Of a stretch of DNA of 64,000 nt, positions 1 through 9,794 are shown one piece after another. Under the pieces are notes generated by a model that had not been told where the DNA came from, searched no databases, and saw only the letters and a program-made list of their open reading frames with translations. Within the stretch, counting starts at the first letter, position 1; each line of letters begins with the position of its first letter. Both the position numbers and the translations under genes were made by a program. The stretch comes from CAVTWH01 sp963850915. GTDB lineage: Bacteria; Actinomycetota; Actinomycetes; Mycobacteriales; Micromonosporaceae. The stretch lies in NCBI GenBank assembly GCA_963850915.1, contig CAWKND010000005.1:558001-622000 (forward strand). The letters are read 5' to 3'.

Positions 1-851
1 GCGGCGTCGCCGTCGGTACGGATGCGGCTGGCCCAGGCGGTCTGGCTGGCCAGTACCAGCAGGGTGTTGAGTCCGATCGCGGCGGGTGCGGTCCAGGTCG
101 GGGCGTGCACGGTACCGGTGATCCACAGCGGCAGCAGGACCGACAGCGTCGGCATGGTGAGCTGGACGATCGCGGCCAGTCCTGCGATGCCGACGAAGCG
201 GCGGTCGCGCAGCGCGATCAGTCCGGGGCGACGGTCGGCGGATGACCCGGCGCTCGGGTGTCCACTCGTGGGCAGGGTCGCGAAGATGACCGCGCAGCCG
301 AGCGCGCCGAGCGATCCGACCGCGAAGGCGATCACGAACGGCAGATCGTTACCGGGCAAGGCAACCAGGGTGCCGATGACGGTACCGGCGCCCATGCCCG
401 CGTTGAGCAGGGTGTGCAGTACGGCGCGGCTGCGTACCCGGGCGGCCGGGTCGACGTTGGCGGCGACGATGGCCTGGCGTACCGCACCGATGCCGGCCTG
501 CGCGACAACGAACAGGACCGCGCCGATCGCGTACACCCACAGTTGGTGGGCGAGCGCGTACGTCGCGAGTGCCGCCGCCACGAGTACGCACAGGCCGACC
601 GCGGCGCGCCGTAGCCCGATCAGATCGGCGAGGATGCCGATCGGTACGACGAGTACCAGCGCGCTGATCGCGGCCACGCCGAGGACCACTCCGATGAGCC
701 CGGCCGGGAGGCCGACGTGGGCGCTGAAGTACAGCACGGCGGTGGAGAGTGCGATGCCGTCGATGGTGGAGCCGACCGCCTGGGCCAGGTAGACCCGGCG
801 CAGCAGCGACCGGGTTGGTGCCTGCGCACCGGACGTCGCGATCTCAACCAC
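1..851 (-). CDS. MFS transporter, C-terminus cut by window edge
   Basis: Reading the minus strand from a GTG at 851 gives at least 283 codons with no stop to the window edge. The protein has repeated hydrophobic stretches typical of a 12-helix major facilitator. After the first two helices comes a loop (roughly residues 65-75) rich in G, D and R, like the MFS loop between helices 2 and 3. A purine-rich ribosome site (GGAAGGGG) lies a few bases upstream of the GTG. It is probably a drug or metabolite exporter, but the substrate cannot be read from the sequence. The gene is convergent in position with nothing visible in the window; its 3' end lies outside. Confidence 0.75.
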   Translation of the reverse strand, partial: MVEIATSGAQAPTRSLLRRVYLAQAVGSTIDGIALSTAVLYFSAHVGLPAGLIGVVLGVAAISALVLVVPIGILADLIGLRRAAVGLCVLVAAALATYALAHQLWVYAIGAVLFVVAQAGIGAVRQAIVAANVDPAARVRSRAVLHTLLNAGMGAGTVIGTLVALPGNDLPFVIAFAVGSLGALGCAVIFATLPTSGHPSAGSSADRRPGLIALRDRRFVGIAGLAAIVQLTMPTLSVLLPLWITGTVHAPTWTAPAAIGLNTLLVLASQTAWASRIRTDGDA

Positions 852-968
852 CGTTCGCCCCTTCCGTGGTTCGGTCGGGCTCCACGGTAGTGATCATGGG
901 GTCGGTACGACAGGCCGCTTTGAGTATCTTTGGCCACGCCAATTCCGGCCGCCCGCTGGACGTGCCGC

Positions 969-1000
969 GCCCCGGCAGTCTCGGTGGAGGCTGCCGGGGC
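969..1000 (-). terminator. Rho-independent-like hairpin after the GH59 gene
   Basis: Perfect 10-bp inverted repeat, GCCCCGGCAG at 969-978 and CTGCCGGGGC at 991-1000, with a 12-nt loop. It sits about 30 bp downstream of the GH59 stop codon on the minus strand. There is no strong T tract, as is usual in high-GC actinomycetes. Confidence 0.6.
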
Positions 1001-1009
1001 GGTGGCTCA

Positions 1010-1033
1010 GCGGATCAGCGGATCAGCGGATCA
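1010..1033. repeat. 8-bp tandem repeat (x3) at the GH59 stop
   Basis: GCGGATCA occurs three times head to tail. On the minus strand each unit carries a TGA, and because the unit is 8 bp the three TGAs (1031-1033, 1023-1025, 1015-1017) fall in three different reading frames. The first is the natural stop of the GH59 gene. Confidence 0.85.
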
Positions 1034-3870
1034 GCCGGCGAAGCTCAACTGCCACTGCTGGTTGGTACCACCGTTGGCGGCCCAGCCGATGATCGCCGCG
1101 CCGTCCGTGGTGGATGCACCGGTGACGTCGGCGAGGTACCCGGTGGCCCGGTTCTGCAGCGTCGCGTACCCGGTGGCTCCGATCACCACCTGCCACTGCT
1201 GGCTGGTGGCACCCGAGTACGTCCGCTGGTCCAGCTGCGTACCCTGGGTGGAGTTGGGCGCCTCCAAGGCTTTGCCGCTGTGTACGTTCACCACCTCGTA
1301 CCAGCCGCTGCCCACGGATACGAAGCGCCAGTGCTGGTTGTCGCCGTTGTGATACGGCCACTGGACGATTTGCGCCCCGTCGGCCGTGGACTCGCTGAAC
1401 ACGTCCACGGCCTCCCCACTGTTGTGGTTGAACAGCGCGTACACGCCGCCGTCGAGCACGGTCGGTACGAGTGACCACGACTGGTCGGGTACGCCAGCTG
1501 CCGTCCACTGGGCGACCGCCGCGCCTTCGGCTGTCGAGCCGCCGCCGATGCCGGCGACCAGGCCCGAACCGTGACCGTAGAGCTGGTACGTGCCATCGTT
1601 GTTCGGGCGCAGTTGCCACTGCTGGTTCACGCCGCCGTTCGCGGTCCACTGCTCCAGCTGGGTACCCGTGCTCGTGGAGTTGCCGGGCACGTCGAGTACC
1701 TGCCGCGAGCCGATGTTGGTCAGCGTGAGCCAGCCGGCCGCGCTGCCGGTGAGCTGCCACTGCTGGCTGGTCGCGCCGGTGAACGCCGACTGCACGGCGA
1801 GGCCGGAACCGTTGACGCTCAGCGCTTTCCCGCTGTTCTTGTTGACCAGTTCGTAGCTGTTGACGAGCGGTTGGGTACCCACCGGGGTCACCGCCAGGTT
1901 GTCGAACTGGTCGGTCTGGTACCCGTTGATACCCAGACCCGACCTGGCCGCTGGGGTAGCTGGAGTCGGTGGCGCTGCCCAGCGTCGTACCGTCGACCGA
2001 TGCGGTGATGGTCGATCCCTGGAACGTCACCGCCAGCCGGTGCCAGGTGTTCAGGCCCAGGCTGGCCCGGCTGCCGGAGGCAAGCGTGGTGAGCGTGCCG
2101 GTGTTGGTGTTCTTCACGATCGACCAGGCACCGGTGTTGGCGACCTGGAGGTAGTAGGCGTTGATGCCGGACACGTTGAAGCCGCGCTGGCTGCCCACCC
2201 GGCCCATCACCTGTACCGCGCCGGCCTGCTCGAACAGCGCGTCCGCCGCCACCGTGTAGTCGCGCCAGCTCAGGTCACCGAGCAGGGTGTACGGGTTGGC
2301 GATGGTGTTCCAGGTGATCGGGGCGATCGGTGCCTGCTGCCGTACGCACAGCCCGCTCCGGCCGCCGCCGCAGGTCGCCGCCTCGAACGCGCCCTGCTGC
2401 TGGGAGAGGAGTACCGGCTCGTGCCCGAGCCGTCGCACCGTCGAAGGAGTCCGAGTACGGCAGCGCGAGCGGCGCCGGTGCCGGACTCGCCTGGGTACCC
2501 CGGCCCTGGCCGGAGCGTGGTGGTGAAGGAGTACACGTACCCCGGCTGGAGGGTGACGGTGTACGAGCCGCCGGACGGGGTGACGTCCGGCTGGTGTACC
2601 CAGTAGTCGGACAGGTTGTTGGAGCGGAAGTTGCTGGCCCACACGTGCACCGTCGCGCCGGCCGGCAGCCCACCGGTCACCGAGAAAGTGACCTGCCGGG
2701 CGGCGGTGGCGTCGATCGTCTCGGCCACCACGCTGTACGCGCTGTGGTTCGGCCGCCTGGTAACTCACGTACGAGCCGTTGGCCCGGTCGCCGCCGAAGT
2801 ACCCGCTGGCCGAGTCGAGGTACTTCCAGCCCGGCTGGGTCACCTGGGTGGTGTGCGCCGTCGCCCACAGCTGCTTGCCGACGTCGAACGAGCCGGCCCA
2901 GGGCTGGTTGGCGACCATCAGCGCGTCGGTCGGGAACGGCAGGTTCGGGTAGATCGAGGCGATCAGCGGCCAGTTGATGAACGAGGTCATCTTGGCGTCG
3001 AGGTACCCCCGGTTGATCGCGCGGGCCATCGGTGCCGCCCCGGAGTTGTAGTCCTCCGAACCGTTCTCGCTGGCCCACAGCTGTTTGCCGGTGTTCAGCG
3101 AGTTCTGCGTGGTGGAGCAGCTGGTCATCGCGGAGACGTAGCCGCACGGGTAGTGGGTACCGATGATGTCGATGCTGGCCGCGAAGGTCGGGTCGGCGAC
3201 CATCGCGTCAGCCACGTCCCAGCCCGAGTCGGCCCCGACGACCAGCGTCGAGTACCCGTGCGAGCGCAGCCCGTTGTGCAGGTTCTCGTAGAAGGTCTTG
3301 TCGTAGCCCTTCTCGTTCCAGCCGCCGAGGTAGTCGATGGTGAGTCCGTTGCCGGCCGCGCAGCCCATCCAGTCGAGCAGGTAGCTGCACGGTGTCGGTG
3401 GACCAGAAGTTGCCGTTGCCGGGCCAGCCGGGTGCGCCCCAGGCGAGGCCGTACAGCTTGATGTTGGGGTTGCGCGCCTTGGCCTGCGCCATCAGCCACC
3501 ACTCGTAGCCGCGGTCGCAGTTGAGGTCGCCGCGGGTGTGTTCGTGACTGGACTCGGCGCCGTCGGTGGAGTTGGTGTCCCCACCGATCTCCACCTTCAG
3601 GATCTGCAGGGACGCGCCGTAGCCCGGCTTGAACAGGTAGTCGAGGATCTGCGAGCGGTACGGCTCGGGGTAGTCGATCAACAGCCGGCTGTTGCCGCCA
3701 CCGCCGCTGATCGCGCCGATGCCGTCGAAGGTCCGGCCGGCGGCGGTGCCGTTGAGGGTGATGCTGTCGGCCGCGCTCGCGGCCGTGGCGGTGACGAACA
3801 CGGTGGTACCGGCGGCCAGCAGGCCGGCCACCACCAATCCGAATCTGCGCAGGGTGGTACGGACGTGCAT
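1031..3870 (-). pseudogene. Secreted GH59 galactocerebrosidase-like enzyme with two ricin-type lectin domains, five frameshifts
   Basis: The start ATG at 3870 follows a GAGAGGGG ribosome site and opens a signal peptide ending near ASAAD. The catalytic part resembles GH59 (GALC) throughout: FDGIGAISGGGGNSRLL, YPEPYRSQILDYLFKP, KVEIGGD, RGYEWWLM. The likely acid/base Glu is in GGWNEKGYD and the likely nucleophile in LWASENGSED. A beta-sandwich follows (AFEAATCGGG to DQFDNLAVTP), then six QxW repeats forming two beta-trefoil lectin units (about 1031-1860). The frame changes near 3387, 2753, 2507, 2440 and 1940. Every change is in the one-extra-base direction and several lie in C or G runs (CAGGTCGGGTCTGG near 1940). 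As sequenced it is broken, but the motifs on both sides of every break are well conserved, so sequencing error is likely. Expected role: release of galactose from galactosides outside the cell. Confidence 0.85.
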
Positions 3871-3956
3871 GGGGGACCCCTCTCGGTGGTTCGCGGGACG
3901 ACGCGTAACGAAAGGCGTGCGTGGGTCCGTCAATTGAGCACTTCTGTTGAGATCGA

Positions 3957-3973
3957 AGTCAATACCTGTCGAA
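3957..3973 (-). promoter_or_regulatory. Candidate promoter/operator of the GH59 gene
   Basis: On the minus strand TTCGACAGGTATTGAC (3973-3958) ends in a -35-like TTGACT, with CTCAAT 18 bp downstream as a possible -10. The TTCGA...TATTGAC arrangement is shared with the promoter at 5055 and, more loosely, with 17980. This suggests one regulator, perhaps the adjacent GntR protein, but that is inference. Confidence 0.4.
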
Positions 3974-4056
3974 CCATGTTCGAAAGTGGTGACTTCGTGG
4001 CTGGGGGTGGGCAGCACGGATCGACCGGAGAGCTGGGTTCAGGCGCCCGCGTCGGG

Positions 4057-4770
4057 TCAGGTTCGAGTGGGGACGGCCGCGCGCTTACGCCGGGTGGTGG
4101 GCGTGGTCAGGTTCTCCGGCGCGGAGGTGACCAGCGCCTGCGTTGTGTACTCGATGTGTTGGGCCAGCAGCGCCGAGGCGCGCTCTGGATCGCGGGCCAG
4201 TACCGCGTCGCGAAGCGCCTGGTGCTCGCCCGCGATATCCCGGGTGACCTCGGTACCGAGGTGCCGCGCCCAGCGGCGGTAGAGCTCTGACGCGTCCCGC
4301 AGTGACGCGGCGATCTCGCGCATCCGGGGACTCGGGCAGCCGTCGAGAATGGAGGCGTGGAACGCGGCATGGGCGGCGGCCCAATCCTCGTTGACCGCGT
4401 CCGGCTTGGCCAACTCCGGCGTGTGCGCGAGGGTGTGGAACGCGGCCACCAACCGGGACTCCCAGGCCAGGTCGCCGTGGTTGATGGCGTGTCGCAGGCA
4501 CAGCGTCTCGATGTCGATGCGGGTGTTGGTGAGGTCGCGCAGGTCCTCCTCGGAGACCGAGGTGACCCGGAACCCGAGCTGTGGCTCGGACTGCACGAGC
4601 CCCTGCTCGACGAGGCGGGAGAGCGCCTCGCGCAGTACGCCGACGCTGGTGCTGTAGCGGGTACCGAGGTCGGCGAAGGGCAACCGCTGGCCGGGTAGCA
4701 GGCGACCGGTCAGGATGTCGGAGCGCAGGTTGGCGTAGATGCGCTCGGCTCGGGTCTCGCTGCGTGCCAT
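4057..4770 (-). CDS. GntR family (FadR subfamily, FCD domain) transcriptional regulator
   Basis: 237 aa. An N-terminal winged helix (residues 2-70, with AERIYANLRSDILTGRLLPG and VGVLREALSRLVEQGLV) is followed by an all-helical FCD ligand-binding domain with the metal-site spacing of histidines (LRHAINH, AAHAAFH, EHQALRD). I chose ATG 4770 because the HTH begins directly after it; an upstream in-frame ATG at 4899 would add 43 residues without conservation. AAGGAG lies about 17 bp upstream, rather far. It is divergent from the enolase/ABC operon at 5157, the classical arrangement for a local repressor responding to a pathway carboxylate. The C-terminal tail is basic (TRRKRAAVPTR). Confidence 0.9.
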   Translation of the reverse strand: MARSETRAERIYANLRSDILTGRLLPGQRLPFADLGTRYSTSVGVLREALSRLVEQGLVQSEPQLGFRVTSVSEEDLRDLTNTRIDIETLCLRHAINHGDLAWESRLVAAFHTLAHTPELAKPDAVNEDWAAAHAAFHASILDGCPSPRMREIAASLRDASELYRRWARHLGTEVTRDIAGEHQALRDAVLARDPERASALLAQHIEYTTQALVTSAPENLTTPTTRRKRAAVPTRT

Positions 4771-5054
4771 GGCTGACAGTGTAGGTACTCCTTGAGAAAT
4801 AGCCATAATCTCGAAAGTGCAGCGCGTGATCGAAAGGTCGTGCTGCCGCGCTACCGGACCCGCCCGGCGGCCGTATCGCCGCAGTTCGGCGCGTACCAAC
4901 GGTTCTGGGCGAAGCGGCTGGCGAGTTGACGGGGTCGTGATCCGGACACACCGAGCACGCCAGTGCGGCTGACGACGTCAACGAAGTGGACCGGCGCTGA
5001 TCGGAAGTCCGGCTCGGTGCACAGAGCGTGCAAACTAACGGATCGTCGTCGAGA

Positions 5055-5095
5055 TTCGAAAATCTATTGACACGTCGAATTGCCGTGATGATACT
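5055..5095 (+). promoter_or_regulatory. Promoter with overlapping operator-like motif for the enolase/ABC operon
   Basis: TTGACA (5067-5072), a 17-bp spacer and GATACT (5090-5095) form a good actinobacterial sigma-70-type promoter about 60 bp ahead of the ATG at 5157. The -35 box is the end of TTCGAAAATCTATTGAC (5055-5071). This matches the minus-strand motif at 17980-17996 (TTCGAAAATATCTTGAC) at 15 of 17 positions, and a shorter version lies at 3958-3973. A repressor binding here would block the -35 box. Confidence 0.6.
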
Positions 5096-5156
5096 CGGCG
5101 ATCAAGAGATTTGCCTGGCTGGCGCGGGGAACCGCGGTCGACGAAGGGCGCGGCGC

Positions 5157-6272
5157 ATGACGATTGATCACGTCGAGGTCTTCCGGCTGACCCAGCCGGT
5201 CGCCATACCGACCGGTCCGTCCGGCGCGACGTACACCCATCGCAGCTCGGTTCTGGTGCGGCTGCGGGACACCGACGGAGTTACCGGCTGGGGGGAGACC
5301 TACGCCCGGGCCGGTGTCACGGCGGCTATCGGTGAGATCGGTGACCTGCTGCTCGGCCGCGACCCGGCGGACAGTCGCGCGCTGCTCGACGCGCTGCGCA
5401 TCGCCAGCGCCGACCAGCTCGCGGTCAGTGCGCTCGCCATCGCCCTCGACGACCTGCGCGCCCGCCGCCTCGGCGTACCGATCACGGCGCTCTACGGCGG
5501 GCGGCGCCGGGACACGGTACGGGCCTACGCCTCCAGTGGCGGGTACCTCGTGGACGTCGAGCCCGAGCTGAGCTGGCCGGCCGAGGTGGCCGCCGCGCGG
5601 GCCGAGGGGTACACCGCCGCGAAGATTCGCATCGGGCGCTTCGCCGCCAGCCGTGAGCTGCCCATCCTTGCCAAACTGCGGGACGATGTCGGGCCTGACT
5701 TCGACCTGATGGTGGACGCCAACGGCGCCTACCCGGTGCCCCGGGCGATGCAGGTCGGCCGGGCCCTCGGCCAGTTGGGCTTCCGCTGGTTCGAGGAGCC
5801 GCTCATCCGCCATCGCGGCGGCCTGAGCTACCCGGGCTACGAGCACCTGGCGCCCCTGGAGATCGCCGTGGCCGCGGCCGAGGGGCTGGAGACGCGGAGC
5901 GCCTTCGACGCCTTCCTGGCCCGTACCCCGGTCGACATCGTCCAGCCGGATGTCGGCATCTGCGGTGGCATCGGCGAACTGCTCTTCGTCGCCGAACTCG
6001 CCGCACTGCGCGGCCGGCAGTGCGTACCCCACGCCTGGGGCGGTGCGGTGCTGCTGGCGGCGACACTGCAGGCGATCAGCCTGCTGCCCGAGCCGTCCGA
6101 GTTGGCCGGGGTGGACTCGCCGCTGCTGGAGTTCGACCGGTTCGACAACCCCATGCGTACCCGGCTCGCGGCCGAGCCGGTCACCGTCGCCGACGGCTGG
6201 GTCACCATCCCGACCGGGCCGGGTCTCGGCATCACGGTGGACGAGGAGTTCGTCCGGGCAACGGCCGGATGA
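5157..6272 (+). CDS. Mandelate racemase/muconate lactonizing enzyme family protein (enolase superfamily)
   Basis: 371 aa. The N-terminal capping domain (about 1-115) and (beta/alpha)7-beta barrel are complete. Visible active-site features are KIRIG (K-x-R in place of the usual K-x-K), DLMVDANGAY (metal Asp), WFEEPL (metal Glu), AAAEGLE (third acidic ligand) and PHAWGG (His base at the end of the barrel). The Lys plus His pattern fits the mandelate racemase subgroup, whose members dehydrate or epimerise sugar acids and other carboxylates. The start ATG 5157 is preceded by GAAGGGCG; the longer open frame from 5028 lacks a ribosome site and would begin upstream of the promoter. First gene of the cassette 1 operon. 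The substrate is unknown. Confidence 0.85.
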   Translation: MTIDHVEVFRLTQPVAIPTGPSGATYTHRSSVLVRLRDTDGVTGWGETYARAGVTAAIGEIGDLLLGRDPADSRALLDALRIASADQLAVSALAIALDDLRARRLGVPITALYGGRRRDTVRAYASSGGYLVDVEPELSWPAEVAAARAEGYTAAKIRIGRFAASRELPILAKLRDDVGPDFDLMVDANGAYPVPRAMQVGRALGQLGFRWFEEPLIRHRGGLSYPGYEHLAPLEIAVAAAEGLETRSAFDAFLARTPVDIVQPDVGICGGIGELLFVAELAALRGRQCVPHAWGGAVLLAATLQAISLLPEPSELAGVDSPLLEFDRFDNPMRTRLAAEPVTVADGWVTIPTGPGLGITVDEEFVRATAG

Positions 6273-6339
6273 GCACACACCCCGACAAGCACCTGGAAAT
6301 GGCATCGCGCAACGACATCTGGCCGATCGGAGACGCTCA

Positions 6340-7896
6340 ATGACGAATGTGATCAGTCGACGTAATTTCCTCAGAACAGGTGCGGGGGTGGCCGTCGGTG
6401 CCGGGCTGCTGGCCCTGGAGGCCTGCGGTCCGGACAAGAGTTCCACCAGCCCCGGTGCGACCGGCCCGAGCCCCAAGCGGGGCGGGACGCTGCGCTGGGC
6501 GGTAGCGGCCGGCAACGCGACCCAGGTCGCCGACCCGGCCAAGGCCAGCGGCACGATGCCGCTGCTGATCGCCACCAACTGCTACGACACGCTGGTACGC
6601 GCCGACCAGGACTACGCGCTCACGCCGGCGCTGGCCACCTCGTGGGAGTCGACCCCCGACGGGCTCACCTGGACCTTCAAGCTGCGCTCCGGCGTGACGT
6701 TCCACGACGGCAGCCCGCTGACCGCACAGGACGTCGTCTACTCGTTCACCCGCATCCTCGACCCGAAGGTAGCCGCCGTCGGGCTGGCCCAGATCGGCCC
6801 GTACCTGGCCGCGTCCGGGATCAGCGCACCCGATGCCGGTACGGTGAAGCTGACCCTCACCAAGCCGAACGCGTTCATCCCGGTGATCGTGTCGGCGGCC
6901 GGCTTCAGTGTCGTCAAGGCCGGTGCGACCGACTTCAGCGCCGGCAACGGTACCGGCCCGTTCACCTTGACCGGCTTCGACGCGGCGGCCCGTACCTCGC
7001 TCAAGCGCTTCGACGGGTACTGGCAGAGCGGCATGCCCTACCTCGACGGCATCGAGGTCGTGGTGATCGCCGAGGACGCGACCCGGCTGCAGGCGGTCAC
7101 CTCCGGTACCCAGGACGTGGTGGACAACATCACCGGCGCCTCCACGCTGCTACTCAAGGGCAGCGTCGAGCCGTACATGCTGAAGAGCGGCGGCTGGGTC
7201 GGGCTGACCATGTTCGGCGACACGTCCCCGTACAACAACCAGAAGATCATCCAGGCGATGCAGTACGCCGCCGACCGCAAGAAGATCATGGGCGTCGTTG
7301 CCCCGGGCATCGACATCACCACCCCCGACATCCCGATCCCGCCCTCCGACCCGTTCTTCCCGGCCGGCCTGACCGCCAAGCCCTACGACCCGGACAAGGC
7401 CAAGTCGCTGCTGAAGGATGCCGGCGTCAGCGGCACCTTCAACTTCGACGTCTACGCCTACCAGGGCGACAAGCTGGACACCGCGGTCAGCTTCAAGAGC
7501 ACCGCCGAGGCGGCCGGCATCAACGCCAACGTCATCACCTGGCCGCACGCCACCTTCTTCACCGACATCTTCAAGAAGAAGCCGGCCATCGGTATCAGCG
7601 TCGCCCGGCTGCACATCTCCCAGGCACTGCCCCGCCTGTACGGCGCCGGCGGCGACCTGGCCCTGACCCACTTCGCCAACCCGCACTTCGACGACCTGGT
7701 CGCGCAGGCCACCGCCAGTACCGACCCGGCCAAGCAGAAGACGCTCTTCGGCGACGCACTGGGCATCATCAACGACAGCGCGGCCAACGTCATCCCGGGC
7801 TGGGAGGGTCAGGTCTACGGCAAGAGCACCAAGGTGTTCGGCCTCTCCGCCGCCAACGGCGCGCACATGTACCTGGCCGGGGCCTATCTTGGCTAG
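6340..7896 (+). CDS. ABC transporter substrate-binding lipoprotein, family 5 (oligopeptide/nickel type)
   Basis: 518 aa. The N-terminus combines a twin-arginine motif (SRRNFLRTG) with a lipobox (LALEAC), so it is probably exported folded by Tat and then lipidated. The body has family 5 signatures: RGGTLRWAV, the YDTLVRAD segment, LRSGVTFHDGSPLTAQDVVYSF and GTGPFTL. It should bind the substrate on the outer membrane face and deliver it to the permeases at 7900 and 8904. It starts 67 bp after the enolase gene and ends 3 bp before the first permease gene. Family 5 proteins bind peptides but also oligosaccharides, opines and metal chelates, so the ligand cannot be assigned. Confidence 0.92.
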   Translation: MTNVISRRNFLRTGAGVAVGAGLLALEACGPDKSSTSPGATGPSPKRGGTLRWAVAAGNATQVADPAKASGTMPLLIATNCYDTLVRADQDYALTPALATSWESTPDGLTWTFKLRSGVTFHDGSPLTAQDVVYSFTRILDPKVAAVGLAQIGPYLAASGISAPDAGTVKLTLTKPNAFIPVIVSAAGFSVVKAGATDFSAGNGTGPFTLTGFDAAARTSLKRFDGYWQSGMPYLDGIEVVVIAEDATRLQAVTSGTQDVVDNITGASTLLLKGSVEPYMLKSGGWVGLTMFGDTSPYNNQKIIQAMQYAADRKKIMGVVAPGIDITTPDIPIPPSDPFFPAGLTAKPYDPDKAKSLLKDAGVSGTFNFDVYAYQGDKLDTAVSFKSTAEAAGINANVITWPHATFFTDIFKKKPAIGISVARLHISQALPRLYGAGGDLALTHFANPHFDDLVAQATASTDPAKQKTLFGDALGIINDSAANVIPGWEGQVYGKSTKVFGLSAANGAHMYLAGAYLG

Positions 7897-7899
7897 ATC

Positions 7900-8907
7900 A
7901 TGAAGCAGAACGTCACGGACGTCGGGCGCCTTCCGCACCGGAAGGCGCCCCGGCGCCGCCCCCCGTACCTCGTCCGCCAACTGGTCAAGCTGGTCGTCAC
8001 GCTGTTCGCCATCACCATCGTGATCTTCGGGATGACCGCGCTCGCCGGTGACCCGGCACGCGACATCCTCGGCCAGTACGCCACCGACGACCAGGTCGCC
8101 GCCTTCCAGCAGCAGCATCACCTCAACGATCCGGTGGTGCTGCGCTACCTGCACTGGCTCCTCGATGTACTCCACGGCAACCTGGGCATCTCCTACCAGT
8201 CCAACGGGCCGGTGTGGGACGTCATCTCGCCACGGCTGGGCCCGTCAGTGGTGCTGGTGCTCTTCGCCTGGCTACTCACCGTCGCCGTTGCGGTACCCAT
8301 CGGGCTGATCTCCGGCGTGCGCCTGCGCGGCGCCGCGGACGCCTCGGTGAGCCTGGTGACGCTGATCGTCGCGGCCTTCCCGGAGTTCGTCATCGGCCTG
8401 ATCCTCGCCGTCGTACTCGGCGTCTGGCTGGCCTGGCTGCCGGTCGACTCCACCCAGGTGAGCGCCGGCGGTGTGCTGGACCACCCGTCGGCCTACGTGC
8501 TGCCCGGGATCACCATCGCGCTCGGCACCATCCCGTACATCATCCGGTTGATGCGGGCCAACGCCCGTGACGTTGCGTCGCAGACCTACGTGCGCGCTTC
8601 GGTCCTGCGCGGGGTGACCGAGCCGTCGCTGTCGCTGCGGCACATCCTGCCCAACGCCGCGCCGCCGGTGGTGACCGCTCTCGGGCTCCAGTTCGCCGGT
8701 CTGATCGGAGGTGTGGTGGTGGCCGAGACCCTTTTCGGGTTCCCCGGCATCGGGCAGCTGCTGGCCCAGTCCGCGGCGTCGCGGGACGCCCCGGTCGTGG
8801 AGGCGCTGGCCCTGATGATCGGTACCGTCTTCGTCGTCGCCAACCTCGCGGCCGACGCGATCGTCGTCTACGTCACGCCCAAGCTGCGCGACCAGGTCCG
8901 CTCATGA
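7900..8907 (+). CDS. ABC transporter permease, DppB/OppB type
   Basis: 335 aa with a basic N-terminal tail and six hydrophobic segments. The first helix and the large periplasmic loop containing GDPARDIL and NDPVVLRYLHWL are characteristic of the DppB branch. The cytoplasmic EAA-like loop is ASVLRGVTEPSLSLRHILPNA, followed by the family motif ETLFGFPGIGQLL. It forms the membrane channel with the product of 8904. Its stop overlaps the next start in ATGA, indicating translational coupling. Confidence 0.93.
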   Translation: MKQNVTDVGRLPHRKAPRRRPPYLVRQLVKLVVTLFAITIVIFGMTALAGDPARDILGQYATDDQVAAFQQQHHLNDPVVLRYLHWLLDVLHGNLGISYQSNGPVWDVISPRLGPSVVLVLFAWLLTVAVAVPIGLISGVRLRGAADASVSLVTLIVAAFPEFVIGLILAVVLGVWLAWLPVDSTQVSAGGVLDHPSAYVLPGITIALGTIPYIIRLMRANARDVASQTYVRASVLRGVTEPSLSLRHILPNAAPPVVTALGLQFAGLIGGVVVAETLFGFPGIGQLLAQSAASRDAPVVEALALMIGTVFVVANLAADAIVVYVTPKLRDQVRS

Positions 8908-9794
8908 GCGCCGACGTGCTGGCCACCATCCAGGCGGTGGACATCGTGGCGCCCCGGCAGCGGCGCTGGCGTGGCTTCCTGGCCATCCCGCAGGCCGCCC
9001 TCGGCCTCACCCTGCTCGTGCTGCTGCTACTCGTGGTCATCCTCGGCCCGTTCCTGGCACCGGATCCGCCCAACAAGATCAGCGCACAGCCGATCCTCGG
9101 CCCCTCCGGGCAGCACTGGCTGGGTACCGACACCTACGGGCGGGACATCCTCAGCCGGGTACTGCACGGTGGCGCGTCGGTGATCCTGCTGCCGTTGCTG
9201 GCGGTCTCCATGGCGATGGTGGTCGCCACCGTGGTCGGGCTGCTCTCCGGGTACCTCGGCGGCAAGGTCGACACGGTGGTCACCTGGGTCATCAACATCG
9301 CCCTGGCCATCCCGTCCTACCTCGCGGTACTCGTGGTGGTGGCGGCCTTCGGCGGCGGCGGTGCGGTGGTGGTGGTCGCGGTGGCCGTGGTCTACGCGCC
9401 CTACATCACCCGGGTGCTGCGCTCGGCCACCCAGGCCATCGCGCCGAGCGAGTTCGTACTCGCCGCCCGGGCCCGGGGCGAGTCACTGCGCTGGATCCTG
9501 TTCCGCGAGATCATGCCGAACATCGGGCCGACCCTGCTGGTCGAGGTGGCGCTGCGGTTCACCTACGCGATCATGTTCATCGCCTCGCTGAGCTTCCTCG
9601 GCCTGGGCGTACAGCCGCCCAGCTCCAACTGGGGCGTGATGGTCGCCGAGAACCGGGTACTGCTGCTCATCCACCCGATCGGCGTACTCGCACCGGCGCT
9701 GCTCATCGGGGTACTGGCGATCGCGGTGAACCTGATCGCCGACGCGCTCACCCAGTTCTTCGGTGACCGCCTGCACGAACGGTTGATGGTATGA
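8904..9794 (+). CDS. ABC transporter permease, DppC/OppC type
   Basis: 296 aa. The N-terminal helix is followed by the DppC signature HWLGTDTYGRDILSRVLHGG. The EAA loop is AARARGESLRWILFREIMPN, followed by SLSFLGLGVQPP..NWGVMV. Partner of the permease at 7900. It is coupled by ATGA overlaps to the genes on both sides. Confidence 0.93.
   Translation: MSADVLATIQAVDIVAPRQRRWRGFLAIPQAALGLTLLVLLLLVVILGPFLAPDPPNKISAQPILGPSGQHWLGTDTYGRDILSRVLHGGASVILLPLLAVSMAMVVATVVGLLSGYLGGKVDTVVTWVINIALAIPSYLAVLVVVAAFGGGGAVVVVAVAVVYAPYITRVLRSATQAIAPSEFVLAARARGESLRWILFREIMPNIGPTLLVEVALRFTYAIMFIASLSFLGLGVQPPSSNWGVMVAENRVLLLIHPIGVLAPALLIGVLAIAVNLIADALTQFFGDRLHERLMV

Noticed and set aside
5064..6578. A 504-codon minus-strand frame opposite the enolase gene
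   Set aside because: Composition is that of an antisense shadow, with no domain motifs, and the plus strand has a clear conserved gene with promoter and ribosome site.
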